Made by a program: the position numbers and the translations under genes. The notes beneath the pieces are model-generated. The model was given only the letters and a program-made list of their open reading frames with translations. It did no database searches and was not told where the DNA came from. Shown piece after piece: positions 7,908-17,266 of a DNA stretch of 64,000 nt. The DNA comes from Parablautia sp. Marseille-Q6255 (GTDB lineage Bacteria; Bacillota; Clostridia; Lachnospirales; Lachnospiraceae), in assembly GCF_951230155.1 (NCBI RefSeq), contig NZ_CATNVD010000015.1, positions 62,001 through 126,000 of the forward strand. The letters run 5' to 3'. The first letter of the stretch is position 1; each line of letters begins with the position of its first letter.

Positions 7908-8660
7908 TTATTTTTCTTTTATACTTTGTTTTTGCTGTGCGTTATACTCTGTTTTCGCTCTTCTTGATAAAGGACACTCCTCTCCATTGTCCAGAATAAC
8001 AGCCTGGCGTTTCAGATCCACTGCCTGAATGCGGTTACGGTTTACCAGGAAACCTCTGTGGCAGCGCCAGAAATCCTCTCCCATCTCTTCTGCGAAATGT
8101 TCCAGACTGCTGTTAAATTCCAGCAGTTCATTATCCAGATGAAGACAGAGTGTGTGCTTAAATCCCAGAGCTTCAAAATAAAGAATTGTCTCTACCGGAA
8201 TATGGCGGACTGTGTCAAACAACCGGATTGTACAGTATCTTCCATTCTTTGGCCGTTCACTGGCCAGACGCTCCTGAATACTTGTCAGGCACGCTCTGAC
8301 CCGAACTGCCATCGCATCATAATTGCCTTTTACAATATAGTCCAGCGCCTCCAGCCGTAGTCGGAAGGTTTCAAACGCCAGATCATTATGCGCTGTGATA
8401 AATATAATAAAGCCCCGCGGATCGTGAAGCCTTAACTTTTGTGCCAGTTCCAGTCCGCTCATCCTTCCCGGAAAATCAATGTCAAGAAAATATACCGCCG
8501 GTATTGTATCCTTCTTTTGAAGGTCCAACAATTTTTCAGGTGTATCTGTCACACGGACAGGTCCCATATCTCCATTCAGTATGGTGATCTGGTTTGAAAT
8601 AATATGTTCCAGTCTGTCACTGATGGTTTTTTCATCATCACATATGTAAATTGGAATCAT
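7908..8660 (-). CDS. LytTR-family response regulator, AgrA/VirR-like
   Basis: 250 residues: a CheY-like receiver (acidic pair in ICDDEK, phospho-acceptor in VYFLDIDFPG near residue 57) followed by a LytTR DNA-binding domain (IRLFDTVRHIPVETILYFEAL, then HRGFLVNRNRIQAV and the C-terminal PLSRR). LytTR regulators bind paired short direct repeats and often control peptide signalling, bacteriocins or their ABC exporters. The gene lies 12 bases after its partner kinase. The likely targets are the membrane and ABC genes just downstream (5722-7802), though these are damaged. Confidence 0.9.
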   Translation of the reverse strand: MIPIYICDDEKTISDRLEHIISNQITILNGDMGPVRVTDTPEKLLDLQKKDTIPAVYFLDIDFPGRMSGLELAQKLRLHDPRGFIIFITAHNDLAFETFRLRLEALDYIVKGNYDAMAVRVRACLTSIQERLASERPKNGRYCTIRLFDTVRHIPVETILYFEALGFKHTLCLHLDNELLEFNSSLEHFAEEMGEDFWRCHRGFLVNRNRIQAVDLKRQAVILDNGEECPLSRRAKTEYNAQQKQSIKEK

Positions 8661-8672
8661 TTCTCTTCTCTC

Positions 8673-10046
8673 CTATGCTGCCGGAAGCCGCAATTCCTGC
8701 ACAAAATATCCGTCTTTTAAGCAGGTTCTTGTGACACAGCCTTTGTATCGGGATACGATACGCCGGTAACTGGTAAGCCCTGTGCCATGACCATTTCCTT
8801 TTGTCGTATAGCCTCTCTGGGAAAGCGCAGATAACTCCGGCGTTTTTTCGTAATTATTAGAAACTGCAATATACAATTCCGTTTTTTCCTGAAGAAGGAC
8901 AATCCGCACGGTTCCGTCCGTCGGTGGCACTGCCTCCATTGCATTATCAATCAGAATCCCCAGGCCCCGGAGCAGATCTTCCGTTTCCATTACAACTTTG
9001 GTATCAACCGGATAGAGTACCTCAAGTGCGGAATGTATTCCTCTTTTTCGCATATCTGCCAGCTTTGTGGTCAGCAAAGAGCGCAGCGGATAAAGCCCGA
9101 TATTGTTCAATCCATCCATCTGCTGGATTTCCTGTCCCAGCTTTTCATCAAAATAGCTGCTGGTCTTTTTCATAAAATCCTGGATCCCTGCAAGATCCCC
9201 TTCCTGTGCCTGCAAGGTAAGACCGGAAAACAGATTTGTGAAATCATGGCGGAATGCGCGTATCTCCTGCTGCAATTCTTCCAAAAGCGCCATATGCGCC
9301 TGATGCTGCGCAATCGTTTCTTCCTGCGCCCGGATCTTATCCTGCCCTGCCGCATACATTGCCAGAAACTGTACCCAGAATAAAGCTGCTACGATGAGAG
9401 CAAAAAAGAAAATATTATAACCTATCCCCGGCGTTGTATCCGGATACATAAAAGTCAATACCTGCCAGATACACATCAGTACAAAGCTGAACGACAAAGT
9501 TCCAATTGCCCACGGCTTTTTGGAAAACAAATGAGAAAAGTACCGATAGAAACTACTTTTTCTTAAAATCGGTACCACAATCGCAGCACTCAGCAGCACC
9601 GCAAGGTACGGAATATAGATTGTGATAAACGTATACAGATACATACCGCCGAATGTTGGGCTATAGTAAGCTGTCACTTCCATCAGGACGGAATTTGCTG
9701 TATATGCGATAAAGTTTCCTAAAAATGCAGCCGCTAATCCCTGCCAGAAATCAGCGCCCAAACATCGGCGCAGTACAAGTGCCAATATCACAGCATGCAA
9801 CAGATTCCCTAATGTGCCATTTAAAAGATTTATAATGTTTGCATACTGAAAGATTCCCATCGTTACTTCCAATACTGCTATCACTGCATATATCATTGCG
9901 TTTGCCAGCAGATAGTAGACTGTATAAATCAGGCACGGAACAGCCTTTATCTTTTTCCCTAAAATTCCGGATGCCAGAGCGTATAACCCGATCCCGAAAC
10001 ATACAAAAGAAAATCCGACTGAAAACAGCCGAAACGAGAGTGGCAT
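8673..10046 (-). CDS. AgrC-like sensor histidine kinase with GHKL ATPase domain
   Basis: 457 residues. The N-terminal half has about six hydrophobic segments (to about residue 230), as in AgrC/BlpH peptide receptors. The HisKA-like helix carries the phospho-acceptor in FRHDFTNLFSGL, and the ATPase part has DNAMEAV (N box) and GNGHGTGL (G box). It probably senses an extracellular peptide and phosphorylates the LytTR regulator encoded 12 bases downstream. No AgrB/AgrD-like maturation protease or peptide gene was seen here. Confidence 0.88.
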   Translation of the reverse strand: MPLSFRLFSVGFSFVCFGIGLYALASGILGKKIKAVPCLIYTVYYLLANAMIYAVIAVLEVTMGIFQYANIINLLNGTLGNLLHAVILALVLRRCLGADFWQGLAAAFLGNFIAYTANSVLMEVTAYYSPTFGGMYLYTFITIYIPYLAVLLSAAIVVPILRKSSFYRYFSHLFSKKPWAIGTLSFSFVLMCIWQVLTFMYPDTTPGIGYNIFFFALIVAALFWVQFLAMYAAGQDKIRAQEETIAQHQAHMALLEELQQEIRAFRHDFTNLFSGLTLQAQEGDLAGIQDFMKKTSSYFDEKLGQEIQQMDGLNNIGLYPLRSLLTTKLADMRKRGIHSALEVLYPVDTKVVMETEDLLRGLGILIDNAMEAVPPTDGTVRIVLLQEKTELYIAVSNNYEKTPELSALSQRGYTTKGNGHGTGLTSYRRIVSRYKGCVTRTCLKDGYFVQELRLPAA

Positions 10047-10082
10047 AATAAAATCCTCCTGTTAAAAAAATATCCGAGCTCT

Positions 10083-10118
10083 ATTATAGCTAATGCTTTC
10101 GTGCGGTGCAACACGAAA
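10083..10118 (-). promoter_or_regulatory. Promoter of the AgrC/AgrA-like pair with inverted repeat
   Basis: TTGCAC (10111-10106) and TATAAT (10088-10083) are 17 bases apart on the minus strand. An inverted repeat TTTCGTG/CACGAAA (arms 10097-10103 and 10112-10118) flanks the -35 box, which could be an operator. Confidence 0.6.
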
Positions 10119-10180
10119 TTCTTTCCGTAACAAACTTTTTGTGTTTTAAATTCACCTCGCATATTTGAAAGCGTGTAGTC

Positions 10181-10409
10181 TTATTCCATACTGTCTACCA
10201 TTTTTTTTATCATCTCCATGGAAGTCCTGCCGCATATCGTATAGCGGATACCATCTGCCACAAATACCGCACATTTTTCTGAAATGTAATTTGTCTCCAT
10301 GTCATTACCTGCTGTATCCTGAATAAGATTCACCTTGTAACCCTGTTTAGAGGTATAGCATTCCGCTGAGTTCGGTGTCTATTTTCTGTTTGATTTCTTT
10401 ACGTTCCAT
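10181..10409 (-). pseudogene. Remnant of an anti-sigma/DUF4367-type gene
   Basis: The ATG at 10409 opens MERKEIKQKIDTELSG, typical of an anti-sigma start, and stops soon after. In another frame a C-terminal segment follows (GYKVNLIQDTAGNDMETNYIS through YTICGRTSMEMIKKMVDSM) that matches the style of DUF4367 outer domains. The middle, including the membrane helix, is gone. A large internal deletion plus frameshift explains this. Confidence 0.6.
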
Positions 10410-10520
10410 ACCCTGCCTCCTTCAAAATTTCCCCAAGTTTTTTTCTGGCACGACTCACACGCTGTATCGTTGCATTCTCTGATCTTCCGATGTTCTGCTG
10501 CCATTCCTTTTCTTCCCTCC
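10399..10520 (-). pseudogene. Remnant of a sigma-70-family factor, region 4 end only
   Basis: On the minus strand a frame ending at 10399 reads EEKEWQQNIG, then SENATIQRVSRARKKLGEILKEAGY, the recognition helix and tail of a small sigma factor. It overlaps the start of the anti-sigma remnant by 11 bases, the normal arrangement for such pairs. Everything before region 4 is missing; bases above 10520 are not coding for it. Confidence 0.6.
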
Positions 10521-10572
10521 TTTTATCTCTTAGACACAGTAGTCAGCCAAAATATTACGTTGTGCCGGAAAT

Positions 10573-10617
10573 TAAAAAACTGCCGATTTACAATAAAACG
10601 CTGTAAACCGGCAGTTT
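10573..10617 (-). terminator. Intrinsic terminator of the gene ending at 10644
   Basis: AAAACTGCCGGTTTACA on the minus strand (10617-10601) pairs with 10575-10592 (one mismatch or wobble) around a short loop and runs into TTTTTTAATTT. The near-symmetric A/T flanks could let it work in both directions. Confidence 0.7.
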
Positions 10618-10643
10618 TGGGCTTTCATTTGTATTTCTCCTGA

Positions 10644-11195
10644 TTATTCATTTTCGCCCGTTTCTTTATAAGCTTGTTTCTTAAACCATTTCTGAAATTC
10701 TGCAGCCAAAGAACCTGAAGAAAATTTTACTTTGCGTTTTTTGCCATCTATATCCTCATACAGCACATAATAGACTTTTCCTCTGGCATGTTCTGCGATC
10801 TCTGTTTCTGCCTGGTATCGTTGGATACATCGGATATACTTTCTGTGACAGAGAATAAATCCGCCCCGGTCACAGGTCAGATACCAGTCTCTTTCCCATT
10901 TTGGACGATCCTGATCCGTCCGATCCTTCCAGTAAATACCAAGTCGGCGTTCCTGCTTCCATGCGTTTATCAAACTGAACAGGGGGATACCATACGAAGA
11001 TAGGATCACCAGGGCAAGACAAAAAAGTATAATTTTTATTCCTTCCGGATCGGAGCGCCTGTAAAACAGTACAAGAAAGCCTATGGCGATACAGGCAATC
11101 AATAAAATAATAAACATAGTAAAACCGGACCATAAAAATATTCTGGTCAGAGAAGCGTCATAGATTGTTTTTTCTCTTTTTTTGCTGTTTGTCAT
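10644..11195 (-). CDS. Membrane protein of unknown function, 183 residues
   Basis: Two membrane helices (about residues 25-48 and 57-77) follow a basic cytoplasmic start, and a soluble domain of about 100 residues with conserved-looking Trp, Cys and Arg residues (WYLTCDRGGFILCHRKYIRCIQ) follows. I do not recognise the family. A terminator lies 27 bases downstream and another unknown gene starts 31 bases upstream on the same strand, so they may be co-transcribed. Confidence 0.6.
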   Translation of the reverse strand: MTNSKKREKTIYDASLTRIFLWSGFTMFIILLIACIAIGFLVLFYRRSDPEGIKIILFCLALVILSSYGIPLFSLINAWKQERRLGIYWKDRTDQDRPKWERDWYLTCDRGGFILCHRKYIRCIQRYQAETEIAEHARGKVYYVLYEDIDGKKRKVKFSSGSLAAEFQKWFKKQAYKETGENE

Positions 11196-11225
11196 TTCCC
11201 TTTTCTCCCGCGTTCTCTCTTTCGG

Positions 11226-11603
11226 TCATTTCAGTGCCAGTTTTGCAAGTCTGGTTTCTCCCCATGGCGTCTTCAATATGGTGTCATTCCCAATGATCCC
11301 GGCGCGTACAACCTCGACAGGTTCTTCGAGCTCAGAAATTCTGATGCCGTTTATGCAGGCATTAGCCTGAAACGCATCAAAATTTTGAAATATCTGATCC
11401 TGAAATACAAAGGAAATATTTTCTTTTCGCTCTTCTGCATCCGGAGGAATTACGCAGGATCCCATAAGATACGCTTCTCCCTGATAATGAAATTCTATCA
11501 GGGTAAAAGACAGATCTGCGTCATAGTCCGATCGAATGAGTTCCATTATATCTTTAGCCTTAATCCATAAAGGTTTCTGCTCTTTCTTTTTAAGTCCAAA
11601 CAT
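11226..11603 (-). CDS. Soluble protein of unknown function, 125 residues
   Basis: A compact acidic protein beginning MFGLKKKEQKPLWIKAKDIMELI, with no membrane helix or signal peptide. The alternating hydrophobic pattern suggests a mixed beta/alpha fold. Upstream (11604-11776) is gene-free apart from a TATAAT at about 11670 that could serve this gene on the minus strand. The protein is separated by 30 bases from the membrane protein downstream. No function can be assigned. Confidence 0.55.
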   Translation of the reverse strand: MFGLKKKEQKPLWIKAKDIMELIRSDYDADLSFTLIEFHYQGEAYLMGSCVIPPDAEERKENISFVFQDQIFQNFDAFQANACINGIRISELEEPVEVVRAGIIGNDTILKTPWGETRLAKLALK

Positions 11604-11776
11604 AACTTTCTATCCCCCTGCTGTTCTTTGCCAAAAGCCCGCCATCAGGCTTTCGACAGCTTTTTTATATTATACTTCATTCGCCTAAAGAATAAAAGAT
11701 ATTTTCTCTGCACTAAGTAATCATAGCTTCAGATAATATCAGAAAATGATTCTGCAATAATAAGAACGGACTTCTC

Positions 11777-12964
11777 CTATCTCGAAAGCAGCTTTACAAG
11801 CCTTTCGGAAGCTTCTTTTGTGTCCTCTGGCGCCCCGAAAGTTGAAAATCGGAAATAGTTTTCTCCACAGGATCCGAAGCCTTCACCCGGCGTTCCTACC
11901 ACCTGTATTTCATGAAGCAGATAATCAAAAAATTCCCAGCTTCCCATCCCTTCCGGACACTTCATCCAAATATAGGGGGCATTTTTTCCGCCGCAATACC
12001 AGATACCAAGCTGGTCGAGCGCTTTCATCAGTACTTTGGCGTTTTCCTTATATATCCGGATATTTTCATGGATCTGTTTCTGGCCTTCTTCCGTAAAAAC
12101 TGCCGCACCGCCTTTCTGGATAATATAAGAAACGCCGTTTGTTTTTGTCGTACGGTTACGCACCCACATGTCATTCAGATTCATTCCGGCTCGTTTGAGC
12201 GCTTTCGGGATTACCGTATAGCCAAGTCTTGTTCCTGTAAAACCGGCTGTCTTTGATAAAGAACAGATTTCAATCGCACACGTTTTGGCTCCTTTCAGTT
12301 CGTATATACTGTGAGGAAGGCTTTCATCCTCGATGAAAGCCTCATATGCCGCATCAAACAGTATGACAGCTCCTTTTTGATTTGCAAAATCCACCCATGC
12401 CTGCAGCTGGCTTCGGGAGAAAACTGCCCCGGTCGGGTTGTTTGGTGAACAGATATAGAGGATATCTGCTTCAATTTCCTCAGTTGGCTCAGGCAAAAAG
12501 CTGTTTTCCTCCCCGGATGCCAGATGGAGAATCTTTCGTCCTGCCATCACGTTTGCATCTACATATGCCGGATACGCCGGTTCGATCACCAGAGAAGCAT
12601 TCGACCGGTCAAATAAATCCAGAATATCGCCCAGTTCATCACTTGCACCGCTCGAAACAAAAATCTCCTCCGGTGAAAGATGAACCGCTCTTTTTTCATA
12701 ATACTTTGCGATCGCCTCTCTCAAAAACGGTGCTCCGCACTCAGGCATATATCCATGAAAAGTCGTTTTAGAAGCCTGATCCTGCACGGCTTCATACAGC
12801 GCTTTGATCACCGCATCGCACAGGGGCAGGGAAACGTCTCCGATTCCCATTCTTAAAAGCTCTGTTCCGGGATGCTGTTCTGTATACGCCTTTGTTTTCT
12901 GAGCAATATTATAAAAGAGATAGGAATCCTTTAATTCGTTGTAATACATATTCGGTCTGATCAT
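11777..12964 (-). CDS. dapL: LL-diaminopimelate aminotransferase
   Basis: 395-residue class I/II PLP aminotransferase. The PLP lysine is K238 in SLSKTAGFTGTRLG, with the typical SPNNPTGAV (173-181) and the C-terminal FRFSTFG. The start MIRPNMYYNELKDSYLFYNIA and the overall length match DapL, which converts tetrahydrodipicolinate directly to LL-diaminopimelate for lysine and peptidoglycan. It lies 19 bases after carB and closes the pyrG-glmS-purF-carAB run. DapL uses glutamate as amino donor, so it fits the nitrogen theme although it is not an amidotransferase. Confidence 0.9.
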   Translation of the reverse strand: MIRPNMYYNELKDSYLFYNIAQKTKAYTEQHPGTELLRMGIGDVSLPLCDAVIKALYEAVQDQASKTTFHGYMPECGAPFLREAIAKYYEKRAVHLSPEEIFVSSGASDELGDILDLFDRSNASLVIEPAYPAYVDANVMAGRKILHLASGEENSFLPEPTEEIEADILYICSPNNPTGAVFSRSQLQAWVDFANQKGAVILFDAAYEAFIEDESLPHSIYELKGAKTCAIEICSLSKTAGFTGTRLGYTVIPKALKRAGMNLNDMWVRNRTTKTNGVSYIIQKGGAAVFTEEGQKQIHENIRIYKENAKVLMKALDQLGIWYCGGKNAPYIWMKCPEGMGSWEFFDYLLHEIQVVGTPGEGFGSCGENYFRFSTFGAPEDTKEASERLVKLLSR

Positions 12965-12983
12965 AATGCGCTCCTCCTGTTAT

Positions 12984-15900
12984 TTATGCATCTATCGTTG
13001 ATACGCCTATTGTCACTTCCTCCAGAACATCTAACAGCACTTTCACCGTGTCCAGGGATGTGAGCATGGTGATATTGCTCTGTGTTGCTGCACTTCGTAT
13101 CGCGGCGCCGTCTTCATAATGGATCCCGGAAAGAATTGCCCTCGTATTGATGACATAGCTGACATATCCGGCTCTGATCGCATCCAATATCTCGCTGCTT
13201 CCCTCCGACGGTTTTCCAAGTGTGCGGGTGCGTATTCCGTTCTGTTTTAAATATTCTGCGGTAAGAGATGTCGCTTCTATATTAAATCCCATATCATAAA
13301 AACGCCGGATAAGCGGAAGCGCTTCTTTCTTGTCCTCATCGGCAAGTGTTACAATGACTGTACCATAGTTCTGCACACGAATACCGGACGCGATCATGGC
13401 TTTATACATTGCCCGATGCAGCTTCGTATCGTATCCGATCGCCTCTCCCGTAGACTTCATCTCCGGTGAGAGGTAAGCGTCCATACCGCCTAACTTTGCA
13501 AAGGAAAATGCCGGAACTTTTACGTACCATCGCTTTTTTTCTTCTGGATAGATTTCGGAGATTCCCTGTTCCTGCAGACGCTTTCCCAATATGACCTTCG
13601 TGGCGATATCAGCTAAAGGATATCCTGTAGCCTTTGATAAAAACGGAACCGTTCTTGAGGATCGTGGATTCACCTCGATGATATATACATGCTCCTGTTT
13701 GTCCACGATAAACTGGATATTATACAGTCCGATAATCCCAATGCCGATGCCAAGCCTCTTTGCATAGTCCAGAATCGTCTCCTTTACCTTTTCTGAAATA
13801 CTAAACGTCGGATATACGCTTATCGAATCGCCGGAATGAATGCCTGTTCTTTCCACCAGTTCCATGATTCCAGGGACAAATACGTCTGTTCCATCACAGA
13901 CAGCGTCTATTTCCACTTCTTTTCCGCAAATATATTTGTCTACCAGTACCGGCCTGTCTTCGTCTATTTCTACTGCTGTTTTCAGATAATTCCGAAGATC
14001 CTTCTCCCTTGCCACGATCTGCATAGCTCTTCCTCCAAGCACGAAGCTTGGTCGTACCAGCACCGGATAGCCGATCTCTTCTGCTGCTTTTACGCCTTCT
14101 TCTATATTTGTTACTGCGCGGCCTTTCGGCTGCGGGATTCCAAGTTCTGAGAGCAGCTTTTCAAATGCGTCCCTGTTTTCCGCTTTTTCTATCGCCTCGC
14201 AGTTCGTGCCGATCAGTTTCACACCGCGTTCCCTTAGCGGCTCTGCCAGATTGATCGCTGTCTGCCCGCCAAGAGATGCAAGGATCCCGTCCGGCTTTTC
14301 CAGCTCGATCACATTCATTACATCTTCTATGCAAAGCGGTTCAAAGTACAGCTTGTCCGACGTCGTATAATCCGTAGATACAGTTTCCGGATTATTATTA
14401 ATAATGATCGCCTCATATCCGGCTTCTCTGATTGTTTTTACTGCGTGTACCGTAGAATAATCAAATTCCACCCCCTGTCCGATACGGATCGGTCCGGCTC
14501 CCAGCACAAGGATCTTCTTTTTGTCCTCTGCGACAGATTCATTTTCCTCTTCATAAGTAGAATAAAAATACGGAACGTAGCTTCCGAACTCCGAAGCGCA
14601 GGTGTCGATCATTTTGTAGACCGGGAAAATGCCATGTACCTTGCGCATTTTATAAACATCCGTCTCTTTTATATTCCATAGTTGTCCAATTGCCCAGTCT
14701 GAAAAGCCGCTCTTCTTTGCCTGATACAAAAGAGCCGTATTTCCGGCATTTTCCTTCAGGTCTGTTTCCATATCTATGATATTCTTTATCTTGTCCAGAA
14801 AAAACAGGTCAATTTGCGTACACTCCCTGACGGCAGATACCGGTTCTCCCATTCTCAGTAACTGTGCGATGGCAAAGATCCGGTCATCTGTACCATTTTT
14901 GATGTATTCCATCAGAGCCGCCCTGTCTTTTTCTGCAAACTTTTCCATATACAGATGAATTGCGCCCGTTTCCAGTGATCGGATTGCCTTTAACAGACTT
15001 TCCTCAAAGGTTCTGCCGATACTCATTACTTCGCCTGTCGCTTTCATCTGCGTGCCCAGTTTCTGATCGGCATCTGCAAATTTGTCAAACGGAAACCGCG
15101 GCATTTTTGTCACTACATAATCCAGCGCCGGTTCAAAAGCGGCCGGTGTATTCACGAGCATGATCTCGTCCAAAGTCATTCCTATGCTGATCTTGGCGGA
15201 TACTCTCGCGATCGGATATCCGCTTGCTTTAGACGCTAAAGCTGACGAACGGGAAACTCTCGGATTCACCTCGATAAGGTAATACTGAAAAGATTCCGGG
15301 TCAAGCGCAAACTGTACATTACAGCCTCCCTCCACCTTCAATGCGCGGATAATCTTTAATGCGCTGTCGCGCAGCATCTGGTACTCTTTATTGGTCAGCG
15401 TTTGCGACGGGCACACCACAATGGAGTCGCCCGTATGGATTCCTACCGGATCCAGATTTTCCATATTGCAGACGGTAATTGCTGTGTCATTCGAATCGCG
15501 GAGCACTTCGTATTCGATTTCTTTAAAGCCCTTGATGCTCTTCTCGATCAGTACCTGGTGAACCGGAGATAAAGAGAGCGCATTTTTGATCAGTCCGAAA
15601 AATTCCTGCTCATCATCTGCAAAACCGCCTCCTGTCCCGCCAAGCGTAAATGCCGGGCGCAGTACGACCGGATAGCCGATCCTGCGCGCTGCCTGTACCG
15701 CCTCCTCTGCCGTATTGGCAATAACAGACGGAAGCACTGGCTCTCCCAGGCTTTCACAAAGCTCCTTAAACAATTCTCTGTCTTCCGCCCGCTCGATGCT
15801 TTTGCTGTCCGTACCCAAAAGTTCAACACGACACTCTTTTAGGATTCCTTTTTTTTCAAGCTGCATTGCCAGATTCAGTCCCGTCTGTCCTCCGATTCCC

Positions 15901-16163
15901 GGTACGATAGCATCGGGGCGCTCATGTCGGATGATCTTTGCCACATATTCCAGTGTCAGCGGCTCCATATAGACCTTATCCGCCACTGCAGTATCCGTCA
16001 TAATCGTTGCAGGATTCGAATTGCAGAGCACGACCTCGTATCCCTCTTCTTTCAATGCGAGACATGCCTGCGTACCTGCATAATCAAATTCCGCCGCCTG
16101 CCCGATCACAATTGGTCCGGAACCAATGACAAGTATTTTCTTTAGATCAGTTCTTTTTGCCAC
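12984..16163 (-). CDS. carB: Carbamoyl-phosphate synthase large subunit
   Basis: 1059 residues, full length, with the duplicated ATP-grasp architecture: the first half starts [23 protein letters not shown] and the second [22 protein letters not shown], each followed by its own ATP-grasp domain. The C-terminal MGS-like allosteric domain includes [21 protein letters not shown]. It makes carbamoyl phosphate from bicarbonate, ATP and ammonia delivered by CarA, for arginine and pyrimidines. The start overlaps carA by 17 bases, so the subunits are translationally coupled. Confidence 0.97.
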   Translation of the reverse strand: MAKRTDLKKILVIGSGPIVIGQAAEFDYAGTQACLALKEEGYEVVLCNSNPATIMTDTAVADKVYMEPLTLEYVAKIIRHERPDAIVPGIGGQTGLNLAMQLEKKGILKECRVELLGTDSKSIERAEDRELFKELCESLGEPVLPSVIANTAEEAVQAARRIGYPVVLRPAFTLGGTGGGFADDEQEFFGLIKNALSLSPVHQVLIEKSIKGFKEIEYEVLRDSNDTAITVCNMENLDPVGIHTGDSIVVCPSQTLTNKEYQMLRDSALKIIRALKVEGGCNVQFALDPESFQYYLIEVNPRVSRSSALASKASGYPIARVSAKISIGMTLDEIMLVNTPAAFEPALDYVVTKMPRFPFDKFADADQKLGTQMKATGEVMSIGRTFEESLLKAIRSLETGAIHLYMEKFAEKDRAALMEYIKNGTDDRIFAIAQLLRMGEPVSAVRECTQIDLFFLDKIKNIIDMETDLKENAGNTALLYQAKKSGFSDWAIGQLWNIKETDVYKMRKVHGIFPVYKMIDTCASEFGSYVPYFYSTYEEENESVAEDKKKILVLGAGPIRIGQGVEFDYSTVHAVKTIREAGYEAIIINNNPETVSTDYTTSDKLYFEPLCIEDVMNVIELEKPDGILASLGGQTAINLAEPLRERGVKLIGTNCEAIEKAENRDAFEKLLSELGIPQPKGRAVTNIEEGVKAAEEIGYPVLVRPSFVLGGRAMQIVAREKDLRNYLKTAVEIDEDRPVLVDKYICGKEVEIDAVCDGTDVFVPGIMELVERTGIHSGDSISVYPTFSISEKVKETILDYAKRLGIGIGIIGLYNIQFIVDKQEHVYIIEVNPRSSRTVPFLSKATGYPLADIATKVILGKRLQEQGISEIYPEEKKRWYVKVPAFSFAKLGGMDAYLSPEMKSTGEAIGYDTKLHRAMYKAMIASGIRVQNYGTVIVTLADEDKKEALPLIRRFYDMGFNIEATSLTAEYLKQNGIRTRTLGKPSEGSSEILDAIRAGYVSYVINTRAILSGIHYEDGAAIRSAATQSNITMLTSLDTVKVLLDVLEEVTIGVSTIDA

Positions 16164-17247
16164 GCCTTGTTCCCTCCATCGTTTCTATGAACTTCTCAAA
16201 CAGATACCCGCTATCCTGCGGTCCGGGCGCACTTTCCGGATGATACTGCACACAAAATACCTTATCCTCCTCACAGGCAACGCCCTCTACTGTCTGATCC
16301 AGCAGGTTCAAATGCGTTACTTTCAGACTGGTATCTGCAAGACTTTCCGCGTCCACTGCATAAGAGTGGTTCTGAGAGGTAATCTCGATCCTTCCTGTCA
16401 GCAGATTTTTTACAGGATGGTTCCCTCCCCTGTGTCCGTATTTCAGCTTATAGGTCCTTGCTCCATATGCAAGAGAAATAATCTGATGTCCAAGACAGAT
16501 ACCAAAAACAGGGTATTTCCCCCTCAATTCTTTCACCAGCTCAATAACCGGCTGTACGTCCGTCGGATTTCCAGGTCCGTTTGAGAGAAAGATGCCGTCC
16601 GGTTCCCATCGTTCGATCTCCCGTGCAGAAGTGTCCCATGGAAATACAGTCACATTGCAGCCTCTTTGATTCAGGCTTCTTACGATGTTCTGTTTCATGC
16701 CGCAGTCAATGGCTGCTACCCGATACTGCCCGTTTAAAACAGGATATTGCTCAATTTTTTTCCTGCTTACAAGCGCTACCGCATCTTTCGGTATTTCAAA
16801 AGTATTCAGCCTTTGAAGCCCGTCCTGCAAGGACGTATCAACAGCAGTGAGCAGTGCCTTTCTGCTCCCGAGATCCCGGATCGAGCGTACCAGTTTCCTT
16901 GTATCTATTCCGTAAATCCCCGGAATCCGATATTTTTCCATAATCTCGGAAAGCGTATACCTACTGCGGAAATTGGATGGCAGATCGTTATAATCTCTTA
17001 CCGCTAATCCCCCGATCGTCGGAGTCCTGGTTTCAAAATCTTCTTCCGTTATCCCGTAATTTCCGATCAGCGGGTAGGCCATCACTACGGTCTGATACGT
17101 GTAAGAAGGGTCAGAAATAATTTCCGGATATCCTACTGGAGAAGTATTAAATACAATTTCAGTCACTTTCTCATCATTCGATCCAAACCCGTATCCGCAA
17201 TATTCGCTGCCGTCTTCAAGAATCAGTTTTCTGTCAAATTTTTTCAT
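16147..17247 (-). CDS. carA: Carbamoyl-phosphate synthase small (glutaminase) subunit
   Basis: 366 residues: the N-terminal CarA domain ([17 protein letters not shown]) and a class I glutamine amidotransferase domain with the nucleophile in GICLGHQ and the catalytic His-Glu in [10 protein letters not shown]. It hydrolyses glutamine and channels ammonia to CarB. It lies 19 bases after purF and overlaps carB, within one minus-strand operon. Confidence 0.97.
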   Translation of the reverse strand: MKKFDRKLILEDGSEYCGYGFGSNDEKVTEIVFNTSPVGYPEIISDPSYTYQTVVMAYPLIGNYGITEEDFETRTPTIGGLAVRDYNDLPSNFRSRYTLSEIMEKYRIPGIYGIDTRKLVRSIRDLGSRKALLTAVDTSLQDGLQRLNTFEIPKDAVALVSRKKIEQYPVLNGQYRVAAIDCGMKQNIVRSLNQRGCNVTVFPWDTSAREIERWEPDGIFLSNGPGNPTDVQPVIELVKELRGKYPVFGICLGHQIISLAYGARTYKLKYGHRGGNHPVKNLLTGRIEITSQNHSYAVDAESLADTSLKVTHLNLLDQTVEGVACEEDKVFCVQYHPESAPGPQDSGYLFEKFIETMEGTRRGKKN

Positions 17248-17266
17248 AATATGTACTCCTCACTCT

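Noticed and set aside
13836..14150. Plus-strand open frame of 104 codons inside carB
   Set aside because: It is antisense to a full-length conserved gene, lacks a ribosome site and has implausible composition.
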